Position numbers and translations under genes: made by a program | Notes under the pieces: generated by a model | Database searches by the model: none | What the model was told of the DNA's origin: nothing | Seen by the model: the letters and a program-made list of their open reading frames with translations, nothing else | Source of the DNA: Lichenifustis flavocetrariae | GTDB lineage: Bacteria; Pseudomonadota; Alphaproteobacteria; Rhizobiales; Beijerinckiaceae | Length of the DNA stretch: 51,439 nucleotides | Direction: 5' to 3' | Assembly (NCBI RefSeq): GCF_026130545.1 | Contig: NZ_JAMOIM010000008.1 | Coordinates: 217,038-268,476, forward strand | In this document: positions 43,901 to 51,439 of the stretch, one piece after another | Layout of the letters: every line of letters begins with the position of its first letter | Numbering within the stretch: position 1 is the first letter of the stretch

Positions 43901-44847
43901 TCGCCTCCATGCGACGCGTCATCGCCCAGCCGTGGCTCTATTCCTTTGTGGGCGCCGCCTTAGTCTGGATCGCCGCCGTCACCTACACGGGTGGCTACGG
44001 AGCCGGCGGCATGTTGTCCGCGGGCATCGCGCTCGCCGCCTTTTCGGTGATCGTCGGAACGGCGCAGATGTTCGTCATCACGCTTGGGCCGGGCAATGTC
44101 GACCTGTCGCTGCCCGCCAACATGGGGCTTGCCAGCGCCGTTGCGATGAAGGTCATGGGCGGCTGCGATGCCCTGGTGCTGGTGGGCCTCGTGGCGGCGA
44201 TCGCCTCGGGGACGACCATCGGGATCGCCAACTACCTGCTGATCCGGCTGCTGCGCATCCCGCCGATCATCGCGACGCTCTCGGCGAGCTTTGTCGTTCA
44301 ATCCATCGGCATCAGCTACGGACGTGGCCTGCAGGTCAAGCCGCCGCCAGGCTTTGCCACGGCCACCACCGTGCAAATCGCCGGGGTGTCGGTCATGGCC
44401 GTCGTCGTGGTGGTCTTCTCCGTCGGGATCGGGCTTCTTCTGCATCGCACGACGTTCGGCCGCTCGGTCGCGGCGATCGGCCAGAACGCCCGCGCGGCCC
44501 GCCTTGCCAATATTCCGGTCGAACGCATAAGGGCACTGACCTATGCCCTGGGCGGCGCGTTAGGCGGACTTTGCGGCGCCTTGCTGGCAGGCTACTTCCA
44601 AGGTTCGTCCCTGGACATTGGGAACGAATACCTGCTGACCTCCATCGCGGTTGTCGTCATAGGCGGTACTTCCGTCGCGGGTGGCAGAGCCAATGTCACA
44701 GGCTTGTGGGGCGCTTCGCTTTTCCTCGTCATGTTGTTGACCATGCTGAACACTTACGGGGTGAGCGCCGGTGTCCGATTACTTGTGACCGGCCTTGTAA
44801 TCATCGCCGTGATCGTCACAGCAGGAGGGCCGCGCATCGCGCGGTAA
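43897..44847 (+). CDS. sugar ABC transporter permease 2b
   Basis: A 316-residue RbsC-family permease, partner of 2a. [20 protein letters not shown] replaces the usual GGIDLS motif, and [20 protein letters not shown] is the late loop. I placed the start at ATG 43897, overlapping the stop of 2a; the frame is open for 200 codons further upstream without transporter similarity. The operon ends here, directly at the catalase fragment. Confidence 0.93.
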   Translation: MIASMRRVIAQPWLYSFVGAALVWIAAVTYTGGYGAGGMLSAGIALAAFSVIVGTAQMFVITLGPGNVDLSLPANMGLASAVAMKVMGGCDALVLVGLVAAIASGTTIGIANYLLIRLLRIPPIIATLSASFVVQSIGISYGRGLQVKPPPGFATATTVQIAGVSVMAVVVVVFSVGIGLLLHRTTFGRSVAAIGQNARAARLANIPVERIRALTYALGGALGGLCGALLAGYFQGSSLDIGNEYLLTSIAVVVIGGTSVAGGRANVTGLWGASLFLVMLLTMLNTYGVSAGVRLLVTGLVIIAVIVTAGGPRIAR

Positions 44848-44867
44848 GTGCCGGTTTGGCAGCTGCC

Positions 44868-45096
44868 CCGATCCGATATCACCCACATGATCATGTGCAT
44901 GCTCTCGGGGGTGAGTGAGAGGTAGTCCCAGAACGTGTCGTGAGCACTCTGGGCCTGCGGAAAGCCACGATCGGGCTCCTCCTTCACGGCATGGATGAGG
45001 TCGGGGAACTTAATCGCGTCCTGGATGAAGAACACCGGGAGGTTGTTGCCGCCGAGGTTTCAGCTGCCCTGCTTGGTGTAGAACTTGACCGCAAGG
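44868..45096 (-). pseudogene. catalase, internal fragment with a nonsense codon
   Basis: The minus-strand reading [10 protein letters not shown], stop, [60 protein letters not shown] is unmistakable haem-catalase core sequence. A TGA stands where the family has Trp (QGSWNLxGNN). Neither end of the gene is present, and the haem-proximal tyrosine region is missing. Confidence 0.9.
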
Positions 45097-45099
45097 CCC

Positions 45100-45737
45100 G
45101 CATGTCGCCCGCCATGCCGGTCTGGCGCGTGGTCGATTTCTGCGCCGGGGCCGGCGGCAAGACGCTGGCCCTCGCGGCCGACATGCGCAACCGGGGGCAC
45201 GTGATCGCCTGCGATGTCTCCGAGGGGCGGCTGAAGCGCGCCGCGGAGCGGTTCCGCCGCGCGGGGCTGCACAATATCGAGACGCGGCTCCTCGCCTCCG
45301 AGACGGACCGCTGGGTGAAGCGCCACAGGGGCCTCTACGACCGCGTGCTGGTCGATGCGCCCTGCAGCGGCACCGGCACCTGGCGGCGCAACCCGGACGC
45401 CCGCTGGCGCACCCTCGAGGCCGGGCTTGAAACGCTCCTGCCCCAGCAGGCCCGCATCCTCGCGAGCGCGGCGCGGCTCGTGAAGCCCGGCGGCCGGCTC
45501 GTCACCGCCACCTGCTCGCTGCTCCCCGACGAGAACGAGGCACAGGTCGAGGCTTTCCCGGCGGCCCATCCGGGCTTCCGGGTGGTGCCGGTGCGGGTGG
45601 TGGCGCCGGAGGTCACCGGCTCGGCCCATCCCGACCATCTGGCCCTGACGCCGGCGCGGCATGACACGGATGGGTTCTTCGCGGCGGTGATGGAGCGGGG
45701 GGCGTCTATAAAGATGTCCGAAGCCGGCAATGTCTGA
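45100..45737 (+). pseudogene. RsmB/NOP-family rRNA cytosine methyltransferase, N-terminally truncated
   Basis: About 210 residues of the SAM-dependent methyltransferase domain: [19 protein letters not shown] (SAM loop), [20 protein letters not shown] (motif IV with Cys) and [20 protein letters not shown] (motif VI with the catalytic Cys). The NusB-like/RNA-binding N-terminal half (about 200 residues) is absent; upstream DNA is the antisense of the catalase fragment, and a GTG-initiated frame simply reads through it. The catalytic domain is intact, so a residual protein is conceivable but unlikely to be a functional 16S m5C methyltransferase. Confidence 0.85.
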
Positions 45738-45843
45738 TCGCAAGAATGAATTTTTGCGCCGCAGCTACATTGCCCACCGTCACAAAGAAGAAGGCGTTAT
45801 AGTAGAAAATCTAGAAAGCTCTTGCCCCTTATGTCAGATTTAG
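45730..45843 (+). other. small open frame with CPLC motif, unrecognised
   Basis: A 37-codon frame starting [20 protein letters not shown] and ending SSCPLCQI overlaps the end of the RsmB fragment. The Cys pair resembles half of a zinc knuckle. It lies at the point where base composition turns AT-rich, just before the SIR2 gene. I see no clear ribosome-binding site; it may be a remnant or chance. Confidence 0.3.
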
Positions 45844-45874
45844 GTAATTCGATTGAACGAGGAAGGGCTCACAG

Positions 45875-46480
45875 ATGGACCACTTTGAGCGGCTTAAATC
45901 GCTTCTGCGGAGCCATCGGAAACGTCAGGGGGTCCTATTTGTAGGTGCTGGCTTTTCTGCGGAGGCCAAAGGATTTAACCTGCAAGGTAAAATACAAAAG
46001 CTTCCATCTGCACGTGACCTCGCAAAGCATATGGCCGACGATCTGAATGAAGACTCCTCAGATCTCATGTCTCTTTCAAGCCTGTATGAAGACAAACATG
46101 GAGAGTACGGGCTTTACTCGCTTTTAAAGACATTCTTTGTAGCGAATGAAGTGACCAATGCGCAGCGTAGTGTAGTACGCTTTCCTTGGAAACAGATATA
46201 TACAACAAACTATGACAACGTCGTTGACACGTGCCTTTCTGAAATAGGCACAAAGCACTCGATCCACACGACCTCTCAGAAAGTCTCAGATGTAGACAGC
46301 AGGGTTTTACCAATTATCCATATCAATGGATACATACAATCTGCGAGTTTCTCTAATTATAGGAAAGAGGTCAAGCTAACTGAGGTTCAATACTTCTCGG
46401 ACGACTTCTCTCGATCGGCATGGGGCGAAAGATTTCGAACGGATATAATCACGTCACCCTTTATCGTATTTGTTGGGTAG
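45875..46480 (+). CDS. SIR2-domain defence-like protein, N-terminal part ending at an amber codon
   Basis: Residues 1-201 form most of a SIR2 (NADase/deacylase-fold) domain: GVLFVGAGFSAEAKGF (GAGFS at 24-28), IYTTNYDNVVDTCL (N112 of the TTNYD motif) and IIHINGYI (likely catalytic H149). It ends ..FIVFVG then TAG at 46478-46480; the next codons in the same frame read SLYDLDIA, so the TAG replaces the Tyr expected in the SIR2 motif FVGYSLYD. GAGGAAGG precedes the start. The gene is visibly AT-richer than its neighbours, suggesting transfer. The truncated product lacks the end of the NAD pocket. Confidence 0.88.
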   Translation: MDHFERLKSLLRSHRKRQGVLFVGAGFSAEAKGFNLQGKIQKLPSARDLAKHMADDLNEDSSDLMSLSSLYEDKHGEYGLYSLLKTFFVANEVTNAQRSVVRFPWKQIYTTNYDNVVDTCLSEIGTKHSIHTTSQKVSDVDSRVLPIIHINGYIQSASFSNYRKEVKLTEVQYFSDDFSRSAWGERFRTDIITSPFIVFVG

Positions 46481-48343
46481 TCCTTGTATGACCTGGATAT
46501 AGCAAGGGTAATCAATTCGTTTGAAGGCATTACTGATAGAATTTTCTTTGTAGTTAACGAGTCTCCGTCTCGAACACTGCTTAAAAAGCTCGACGGATTT
46601 GGACGTGTACTATCAATTGGAGTTGATGGTTTTGCTGCGGCGGTTGCGGATATTCTTTTGCAGCCAGAGGTCGAGACAACTAGCGATCCTATCGCTTGGG
46701 AAAGGATAGATACGCCGACTGTCCCATCTGCCCCATTGCGTGATATCGATGTTATCAATTACCTAATGTCAGGAAGTGTAGACGAGAGCCTGTTAGCCAC
46801 AGACATACTTCGCAACCAGCATGATTTGTCTATCAACCGCGAGATCTCGAACTACATAAGTGATGCCATCATCGACAAGCGATTTCGTAATGCGCTTGTA
46901 TCTGCAAACGTCGGCAATGGAAAAACTGAAGCACTACTCGCGATAGGTTATAAGTTAGCCGCTAGGGGCCATACGGTTTATCGTGCCTCATCGCGCCCTT
47001 CCTTGTTGCTCAAAGAGGTCGCATTACTCAGGGATAAGCCTGGGCCAATCGCCCTGATGATTGATGATGTATTTTCATATATTGACGTTGTTAAAGGCAT
47101 TCGGAGTATAAGCCGAGACGACATTTGCATTATTGCTAGTTCTCGGACAGCGCAAGTCGAGCTTCAAGAAGCCTTTATCCGAGCCACGTTCAACAATGAA
47201 ATCGACATCTTTAATCTCGACAAGCTGTCCGCGGCAGAAACTCGTAATGTCATAGAGCTGTTTGATAATTATGCGCTCTGGGGACCTCGCCAACCGCAAA
47301 GCTTTGAGCAAAAGAAGATTTTCATTGATCGAGAATGCTCAGGTGAACTGCGGTTCCTCATACTTGAAGCGCTTAATTCTCCTAATATCCGATCTCGTGT
47401 TGAACAGATCATGAATGTGAACGGCAGCACAGCTGACCAAGAGCGTGTTCGTAAAGTGTTAATCCTCTCTCAACTGCTAAACCTTGCGCAAATCAGGAGC
47501 GATCTATCTCTTATCAGCGAAATTGTAGGATTCGATGCTCGCAAGGCAATTGCGGATCATGCAGGAAGTCTCAAAGATTTCGCGCTAATAAGAAATGGTC
47601 AAATTTCGATTAAATCGCCCATCTTTTCTGAGTATGTCATAAAACGGTTGCTAGACACATCGTTTGTTATAAGTACAATGATTGACGCAATGCGTCAGCT
47701 TGACGATATTCATGATAATTCATCTGAGTATCAGCTCGTGTATAGAAATTTTTCGCGTTATATTTTTGTTGAACAGGCTATCGCTGCAGATAAGAGGCTA
47801 AAATTTATGGTGCATTATTTTGAAAATATCAAAGAGCTTAGCCACTCTCGAACGCATCCACTATTTTGGCTTCAATATGCAATGTGTCGCATGTCGCTTG
47901 AACAATGGGGAGAAGCGAAGCGCTTATTTGACGTCTCGTACTCCTTCTCGAAATCGTTAGGGCACAAAGAGAACCGGCATCAGAATAATCAATGGGCCAG
48001 ATTTCTGCTTGAGAGTCGAACGAAGTCCAACGAATTCACTGATTTTGCCAAGTCATTTAACGAAGCGCATTCAATCTGTGTCAAACAAATGATAGATGAA
48101 CCCTCCAGCTATGCACCTTATCGTGTCGCGAAGGGCTATCTTCCATTCCTTGAGCGAAGGCTTCTTGAATTCAGCACTGGCGAGTTGCTCGGGATTATCA
48201 GATCTGCGTCCGAAATCATTAGGCAGTATAATACTAATGGTAAGAAAATCGGTCATGATGCAGTTGAGAGGTGTGTCGAATGCATGACAAATACTATTAA
48301 GATGGCTAAGAAAAGACTGGCTGAGCGTGGGGTTGCGATCTAA
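46481..48343 (+). CDS. SIR2-linked P-loop NTPase, C-terminal part (same frame after the amber codon)
   Basis: This 620-codon stretch continues the previous frame; together they give about 822 codons. After the SIR2 tail (SLYDLDIARVINSFEG, IFFVVNESPSRT) comes an NTPase: Walker A ANVGNGKT, Walker B IALMIDDV, and a sensor-like DICIIASSRT, then a helical winged/STAND-like segment and a C-terminal TPR-like array (HPLFWLQYAMCRMSLEQWGE, AKRLFDVSYSFSKSLG). The order SIR2-NTPase-helical repeats resembles SIR2-STAND (Avs5-like) and related antiphage proteins, in which target sensing triggers NAD depletion. A TTG at 46484 could restart translation but has no evident Shine-Dalgarno. Confidence 0.82.
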   Translation, partial: SLYDLDIARVINSFEGITDRIFFVVNESPSRTLLKKLDGFGRVLSIGVDGFAAAVADILLQPEVETTSDPIAWERIDTPTVPSAPLRDIDVINYLMSGSVDESLLATDILRNQHDLSINREISNYISDAIIDKRFRNALVSANVGNGKTEALLAIGYKLAARGHTVYRASSRPSLLLKEVALLRDKPGPIALMIDDVFSYIDVVKGIRSISRDDICIIASSRTAQVELQEAFIRATFNNEIDIFNLDKLSAAETRNVIELFDNYALWGPRQPQSFEQKKIFIDRECSGELRFLILEALNSPNIRSRVEQIMNVNGSTADQERVRKVLILSQLLNLAQIRSDLSLISEIVGFDARKAIADHAGSLKDFALIRNGQISIKSPIFSEYVIKRLLDTSFVISTMIDAMRQLDDIHDNSSEYQLVYRNFSRYIFVEQAIAADKRLKFMVHYFENIKELSHSRTHPLFWLQYAMCRMSLEQWGEAKRLFDVSYSFSKSLGHKENRHQNNQWARFLLESRTKSNEFTDFAKSFNEAHSICVKQMIDEPSSYAPYRVAKGYLPFLERRLLEFSTGELLGIIRSASEIIRQYNTNGKKIGHDAVERCVECMTNTIKMAKKRLAERGVAI

Positions 48344-48393
48344 CGGCGCAAGAAGACAGGCTTGCTGCCGCCGCGGCATATAAGATAGCGTAT

Positions 48394-48720
48394 TCACGAT
48401 GCATCCTGTCTGCGGTTTCGCAGACCTGCCGCGAGCGCCTTATTCATCCTGGTCTGCCACCCAGGGCCATCGGCCTTGTAGGCGGCCAGGACATCGGGCG
48501 GCACGCGCAGCGACACCGGCACGGACTTGGCTTCGGACTTCGGACGGCCCCCAAGGCGCTTGAAGGCGTTCGCGAGTTCGACCGGCAAGCCCTCGCCGTT
48601 CGGCCGCAGCTCCGCGATCTCGGCATCGGTCAACTCGGGCGTATCGGACACCTCGTCCCAATCCGCCTGCGAATAGTCGGGGTTCGGCACGTAGCCCGGC
48701 GCGTGCTTAGAGGTTGTCAT
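48394..48720 (-). CDS. brnA: BrnA-type antitoxin
   Basis: A 108-residue antitoxin. The N-terminus is acidic and disordered-looking (YSQADWDEVSDTPELTDAEI); the C-terminal half is the BrnA ribbon-helix-helix, VPVSLRVPPDVLAAYKADGP, GWQTRMNKALAAGL. It follows brnT with a 14-bp overlap, as in known brnTA operons, binds and neutralises the toxin and should repress the operon. It converges on the SIR2-NTPase gene with about 50 bp between stops. Confidence 0.9.
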   Translation of the reverse strand: MTTSKHAPGYVPNPDYSQADWDEVSDTPELTDAEIAELRPNGEGLPVELANAFKRLGGRPKSEAKSVPVSLRVPPDVLAAYKADGPGWQTRMNKALAAGLRNRRQDAS

Positions 48721-48982
48721 AGGCGGCCCTTTCCTTGTCGCTGGCGTCGCGCACGCTCACCACGTCGCACCCCTCGGAGCCGAGCGGCGAGATGATGACC
48801 GTGACGACGGCGTCGTTGAACCACGTTCCCACCAGCAGCCGGCGCTCGCGGCCGGTCTGGCTCGGCTTGGTCCTGCGGCTCAGGTAGCGGTCGAAGCTGA
48901 ACGCGGTCTCGAAGTCGGCCGGGTCATAGCCATGCTTGGCAATGTTGGCCGACCGCTTCGGCTGAGGCGCGAAGGACTTCAC
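48707..48982 (-). CDS. brnT: BrnT-type ribonuclease toxin
   Basis: A 91-residue RelE-fold toxin. SANIAKHGYDPADFETAFSF matches the BrnT start (RKHGVSFEEA..), GRERRLLVGTWFNDAVVTVI the central strands and SVRDASDKERAAYDN the C-terminal signature (SARxAxxxERxxY). It would cleave mRNA when free of BrnA. First gene of the pair; start ATG 48982. Confidence 0.9.
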   Translation of the reverse strand: MKSFAPQPKRSANIAKHGYDPADFETAFSFDRYLSRRTKPSQTGRERRLLVGTWFNDAVVTVIISPLGSEGCDVVSVRDASDKERAAYDNL

Positions 48983-49041
48983 GCCTTCTGTATATACCGA
49001 AACCGGTCAGGCGTAAACCGTTCGCCTTGGCCGGAATCTAA

Positions 49042-49139
49042 CCGTCATCGCGAGCGAAGCGCGGCGATCCAAGCTGCGTTGCGGATGTTCGGACCGCTGC
49101 ATGGATTGCCACAGCGGCTTCGCCGCCTCGCAATGACGG
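49042..49139. repeat. dispersed palindromic repeat (REP-like)
   Basis: The ends are inverted copies: CCGTCATCGCGAGCGAAGCG (from 49042) and CGCCTCGCAATGACGG (to 49139), with further pairing CGATCCAA/TGGATTGC inside. This is the extragenic palindrome common in Hyphomicrobiales genomes. It lies between brnT and ygiQ and may act as a transcript 3' structure for ygiQ. Confidence 0.75.
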
Positions 49140-49191
49140 CGGACGAGCCGCAGCTTGGTCCTGGAGCGGCGAAAGCAGTCTCCCGTCCGGC

Positions 49192-51243
49192 TCAGCCCCC
49201 CAAACGCCGCACCGGCACCCCCTTGGTCGAGAACCGCTGCCCCCCGCCCATGCGCTTTACGGGGCGCGACGTCCCCGGCGCCCCGCCCGTCACTGGCGGC
49301 TGGGTGAAGGGCACAAGCTGGTCGGGCCGTGGACCGATGAGGTCTGCCCGCCCCATCGCCCGCAGGGCCTCGCGCAGCAGCGGCCAGTTCTCGGGGTCGT
49401 GGTAGCGCAGAAAGGCTTTGTGGAGGCGGCGCTGACGGAGGCCCTTGATGGCTTCGACGGGTTCGCTGCCGCCGCGCCGCACGCCGCGCAGGGTGTTGAG
49501 GCCGGTGTGGTACATGGCCGTCGCGGTCGCCATCGGCGACGGCAGGAAGGTCTGCACCTGGTCGGCGCGGTATTTGTTCTTCTTGAGCCAGAGCGCGAGG
49601 TGCATCATGTCCTCGTCGGTCGTGCCCGGATGGGCAGCGATGAAATAGGGGATGAGGAAGTATTTCTTGCCGGCCTCCTTGGCGGCCGCCTCGAACATCT
49701 CCTTGAACTTGTCGTAGGTGCCGATGCCCGGCTTCATCATCTTGTCGAGCGGCCCGCGCTCGGTGTGCTCGGGCGCGATCTTCAGGTAGCCGCCGACATG
49801 GTGGGTGACGAGCTCCTTGACGTATTCGGGGCTCTTCACCGCGAGGTCGTAGCGCACGCCCGAGGCGACCATCACCTTCTTGACGCCCTTCACCTCGCGG
49901 ACCTTGCGGTAGAGGCGGATGAGGTCGTCGTGCGAGGTGTTGAGGTTCGGGCAGATGCCGGGGAAGACGCAGGAGGGCAGCCGGCACGCGGCCTCGATCT
50001 TCGGGTCCTTGCAGGCCATGCGGTACATGTTGGCGGTGGGGCCGCCGACGTCCGAGATCACGCCCGTGAAGCCGGGCGTCTTGTCGCGGATGTGCTCGAT
50101 CTCGCGCAGGATCGAGCCCTCCGAGCGGTTCTGGATGACGCGGCCCTCGTGCTCGGTGATGGAGCAGAAGGTGCAGCCGCCAAAACAGCCGCGCATGATC
50201 GTCACCGAGAACTTGATCATGTCCCAGGCGGGGATCTTGGCGTCGCCGTAAGAGGGGTGCGGCGCGCGGGCGTAGGGCAGGTCGTAGACCGCATCCATCT
50301 CGGCGCTGGTCAGCGGGATCGGCGGCGGGTTCAGCCACAGGTCGCGGTCGCCGTGGCGCTGCACGAGGGGCCGCGCGTTGCCGGGGTTGGCCTCGCGGTG
50401 CAGCACGCGCGAGGCGCGGGCATAGGCCTCCTTGTCGTCCACCACGGTCTCGTAGGCCGGCAGCCGGATCACGGTGTCGCCGGGGCGGCGGGCGGCGGCC
50501 TCGTCGGCGGAATCGAGGTCGTCGGCGGGCAGCTCGGTGTAGTGGTCGGGCACGCGGCGGAACAGGGCGACGCCCCGGATGGCATCGAGATCGCGTGGGC
50601 TCGCGCCGGCGGCCATGCGGTTCGCCACCTCGACGACGGCGCGCTCGGCATTGCCGTAGATGAGGAGATCGGCCTTGGCGTCGGCCAGGATCGAGCGGCG
50701 CACCTTGTCGGACCAGTAGTCGTAATGGGCGATGCGGCGCAGCGAGGCTTCGATGCCGCCGAGCACGACCGGCACGCCCTTGTAGGCCTCCTGGCAGCGC
50801 TGGGTGTACACGATGGTGCAGCGATCGGGCCGCTTGCCGCCCTCGCCGCCGGCCGTGTAGGCGTCGTCGCTGCGGAGGCGCCGGTCGGCCGTGTAGCGGT
50901 TGACCATCGAATCGAGGTTGCCGCCGGTGACGCCGAAGAAAAGGGTCGGCCGGCCCAGAGCCCTGAACGGCTCGGCCGACTGCCAGTCCGGCTGCGCGAT
51001 GATGCCGACCCGGAACCCTTGCGATTCGAGCAGGCGGCCGATGATGGCCATGCCGAAGCTCGGATGGTCCACATAGGCGTCGCCCGTGACCAGCACGATG
51101 TCGCAAGCGTCCCAGCCGAGCGCCGCCATTTCGGCACGGCTCATCGGCAGGAACGGCGCGGCCTCGGCCTGGCTCTGCCGCAGGCAGGACAGGGGCGTCA
51201 AGGCTTGTTGGGCGGAAGCGATGGTTTCCATGGTGTTACGCAT
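49192..51243 (-). CDS. ygiQ: YgiQ-family radical SAM protein
   Basis: A 683-residue protein from ATG 51243 (TTG 51267 and ATG 51231 are alternatives). The N-terminal B12-binding-like domain contains [20 protein letters not shown]; the radical SAM iron-sulfur motif is [16 protein letters not shown] (CxxxCxxC), followed by [19 protein letters not shown] and a UPF0313 C-terminal domain with [20 protein letters not shown]. The reaction is not established for this widespread family. Length and motifs are complete. Confidence 0.95.
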   Translation of the reverse strand: MRNTMETIASAQQALTPLSCLRQSQAEAAPFLPMSRAEMAALGWDACDIVLVTGDAYVDHPSFGMAIIGRLLESQGFRVGIIAQPDWQSAEPFRALGRPTLFFGVTGGNLDSMVNRYTADRRLRSDDAYTAGGEGGKRPDRCTIVYTQRCQEAYKGVPVVLGGIEASLRRIAHYDYWSDKVRRSILADAKADLLIYGNAERAVVEVANRMAAGASPRDLDAIRGVALFRRVPDHYTELPADDLDSADEAAARRPGDTVIRLPAYETVVDDKEAYARASRVLHREANPGNARPLVQRHGDRDLWLNPPPIPLTSAEMDAVYDLPYARAPHPSYGDAKIPAWDMIKFSVTIMRGCFGGCTFCSITEHEGRVIQNRSEGSILREIEHIRDKTPGFTGVISDVGGPTANMYRMACKDPKIEAACRLPSCVFPGICPNLNTSHDDLIRLYRKVREVKGVKKVMVASGVRYDLAVKSPEYVKELVTHHVGGYLKIAPEHTERGPLDKMMKPGIGTYDKFKEMFEAAAKEAGKKYFLIPYFIAAHPGTTDEDMMHLALWLKKNKYRADQVQTFLPSPMATATAMYHTGLNTLRGVRRGGSEPVEAIKGLRQRRLHKAFLRYHDPENWPLLREALRAMGRADLIGPRPDQLVPFTQPPVTGGAPGTSRPVKRMGGGQRFSTKGVPVRRLGG

Positions 51244-51350
51244 AGGCCGCCCTCGGGGCGAACTCAACCGACAGAACTCAGGCCCTGACGTGCGACCTGC
51301 TCAAGACACGCCCATTCGCCCAGATCAGCCGCCAGCAAGATCCTCTGGAC

Positions 51351-51439
51351 TGAACCGCCCCGGGTTTGCCGGAGGCCCCAACTCCTGAAAGGACGGGGCT
51401 ATGACAAGCAAGACAACGAACAAGTTTTCGCCTGAGGTC
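51351..51439 (+). mobile_element. IS3-family element, left end (cut by window)
   Basis: TGAACCGCCCCGGGTTTGCC at 51351 looks like the terminal inverted repeat of IS3-family (IS51-group) elements and is followed at 51401 by a transposase OrfA start. Only 89 bp lie in the window, so completeness cannot be judged. Confidence 0.75.
51401..51439 (+). CDS. IS3-family transposase OrfA, 5' end
   Basis: From ATG 51401, behind AAAGGACGGG, the 13 visible codons read MTSKTTNKFSPEV, the usual start of IS3-family OrfA helix-turn-helix proteins (KFSPEVRERAVRMV). The gene runs off the window. Confidence 0.75.
   Translation, partial: MTSKTTNKFSPEV

Noticed and set aside
49399-51288. A 629-codon plus-strand open frame opposite ygiQ
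   Set aside because: Val/Gly/His/Ala-repetitive composition and no motifs; ygiQ on the minus strand has the radical SAM signature.
1-51439. CRISPR arrays, tRNA and rRNA genes
   Set aside because: No regularly spaced repeats and no cloverleaf or rRNA-like sequence were seen on reading both strands; a covariance-model scan would be decisive.

Overview
The window reads as an accessory stretch of a GC-rich alphaproteobacterial genome, most likely Hyphomicrobiales (Rhizobiales; a Methylobacterium-, Bosea- or Microvirga-like organism). This rests on protein families, the abundance of rbs-type sugar ABC systems, ATGA-coupled operons, and a dispersed palindromic repeat of the CGTCAT..GAGCGAAGC type. 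It is inference, not an identification. No tRNA, rRNA or CRISPR array was seen.

Layout. 1-2371 (minus): lysine/pipecolate catabolism pair, a FAD oxidase (amaA-like) and an aminoadipate-semialdehyde dehydrogenase (amaB-like, cut by the window edge). 2527-4208 (minus): a two-component pair whose kinase has an ethylene-receptor-like membrane domain. 4749-15469: a divergent sugar locus. On minus lie a LacI regulator, a small-molecule kinase, a mutarotase-like protein, a ruined SDR dehydrogenase beside an IS630 remnant, and a fused dihydroxyacetone kinase. On plus lie a complete sugar ABC importer and a ruined ketose 3-epimerase. A perfect palindrome in the divergent promoter is the obvious operator. 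The transport half looks intact; two enzymes are decayed.

15510-21100: LysR, aldo/keto reductase, MFS efflux pump, two SDRs (one frameshifted) and the tail of a dead LysR. 21835-32683: a self-contained hydroxamate-siderophore uptake operon: TonB-dependent receptor, FhuC, FhuD, double-length FhuB, its own ExbB-ExbD-TonB, a frameshifted FhuF reductase and a fused ABC transporter. 32911-39237: MarR plus aldo/keto reductase sharing an operator-like sequence, then HxlR (with a perfect 17-bp palindrome) driving an EmrAB-type efflux pair and a quinone-oxidoreductase-like reductase.

39249-40135 is a graveyard of gene ends (thiolase, GlxA-type regulator, IS481 transposase). 40340-44847 is a second complete sugar ABC importer without a local regulator. 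44868-45737 joins a catalase fragment and a headless RsmB methyltransferase.

45875-48982 is the most distinctive section: a visibly AT-richer SIR2 + P-loop NTPase gene of about 822 codons, resembling SIR2-STAND antiphage proteins, interrupted by one amber codon inside the SIR2 domain, with a convergent BrnT/BrnA toxin-antitoxin pair. The window ends with a YgiQ radical-SAM protein and the left end of an IS3-family element.

Pseudogenes and transposase remnants are unusually dense. Three separate pieces of IS481-family transposase (N-terminal, middle, C-terminal) lie at about 4.5, 21.5 and 40.0 kb. Several lesions are single-base events (FhuF, an SDR, the SIR2 gene), so sequencing error versus real decay must be settled before concluding function is lost.
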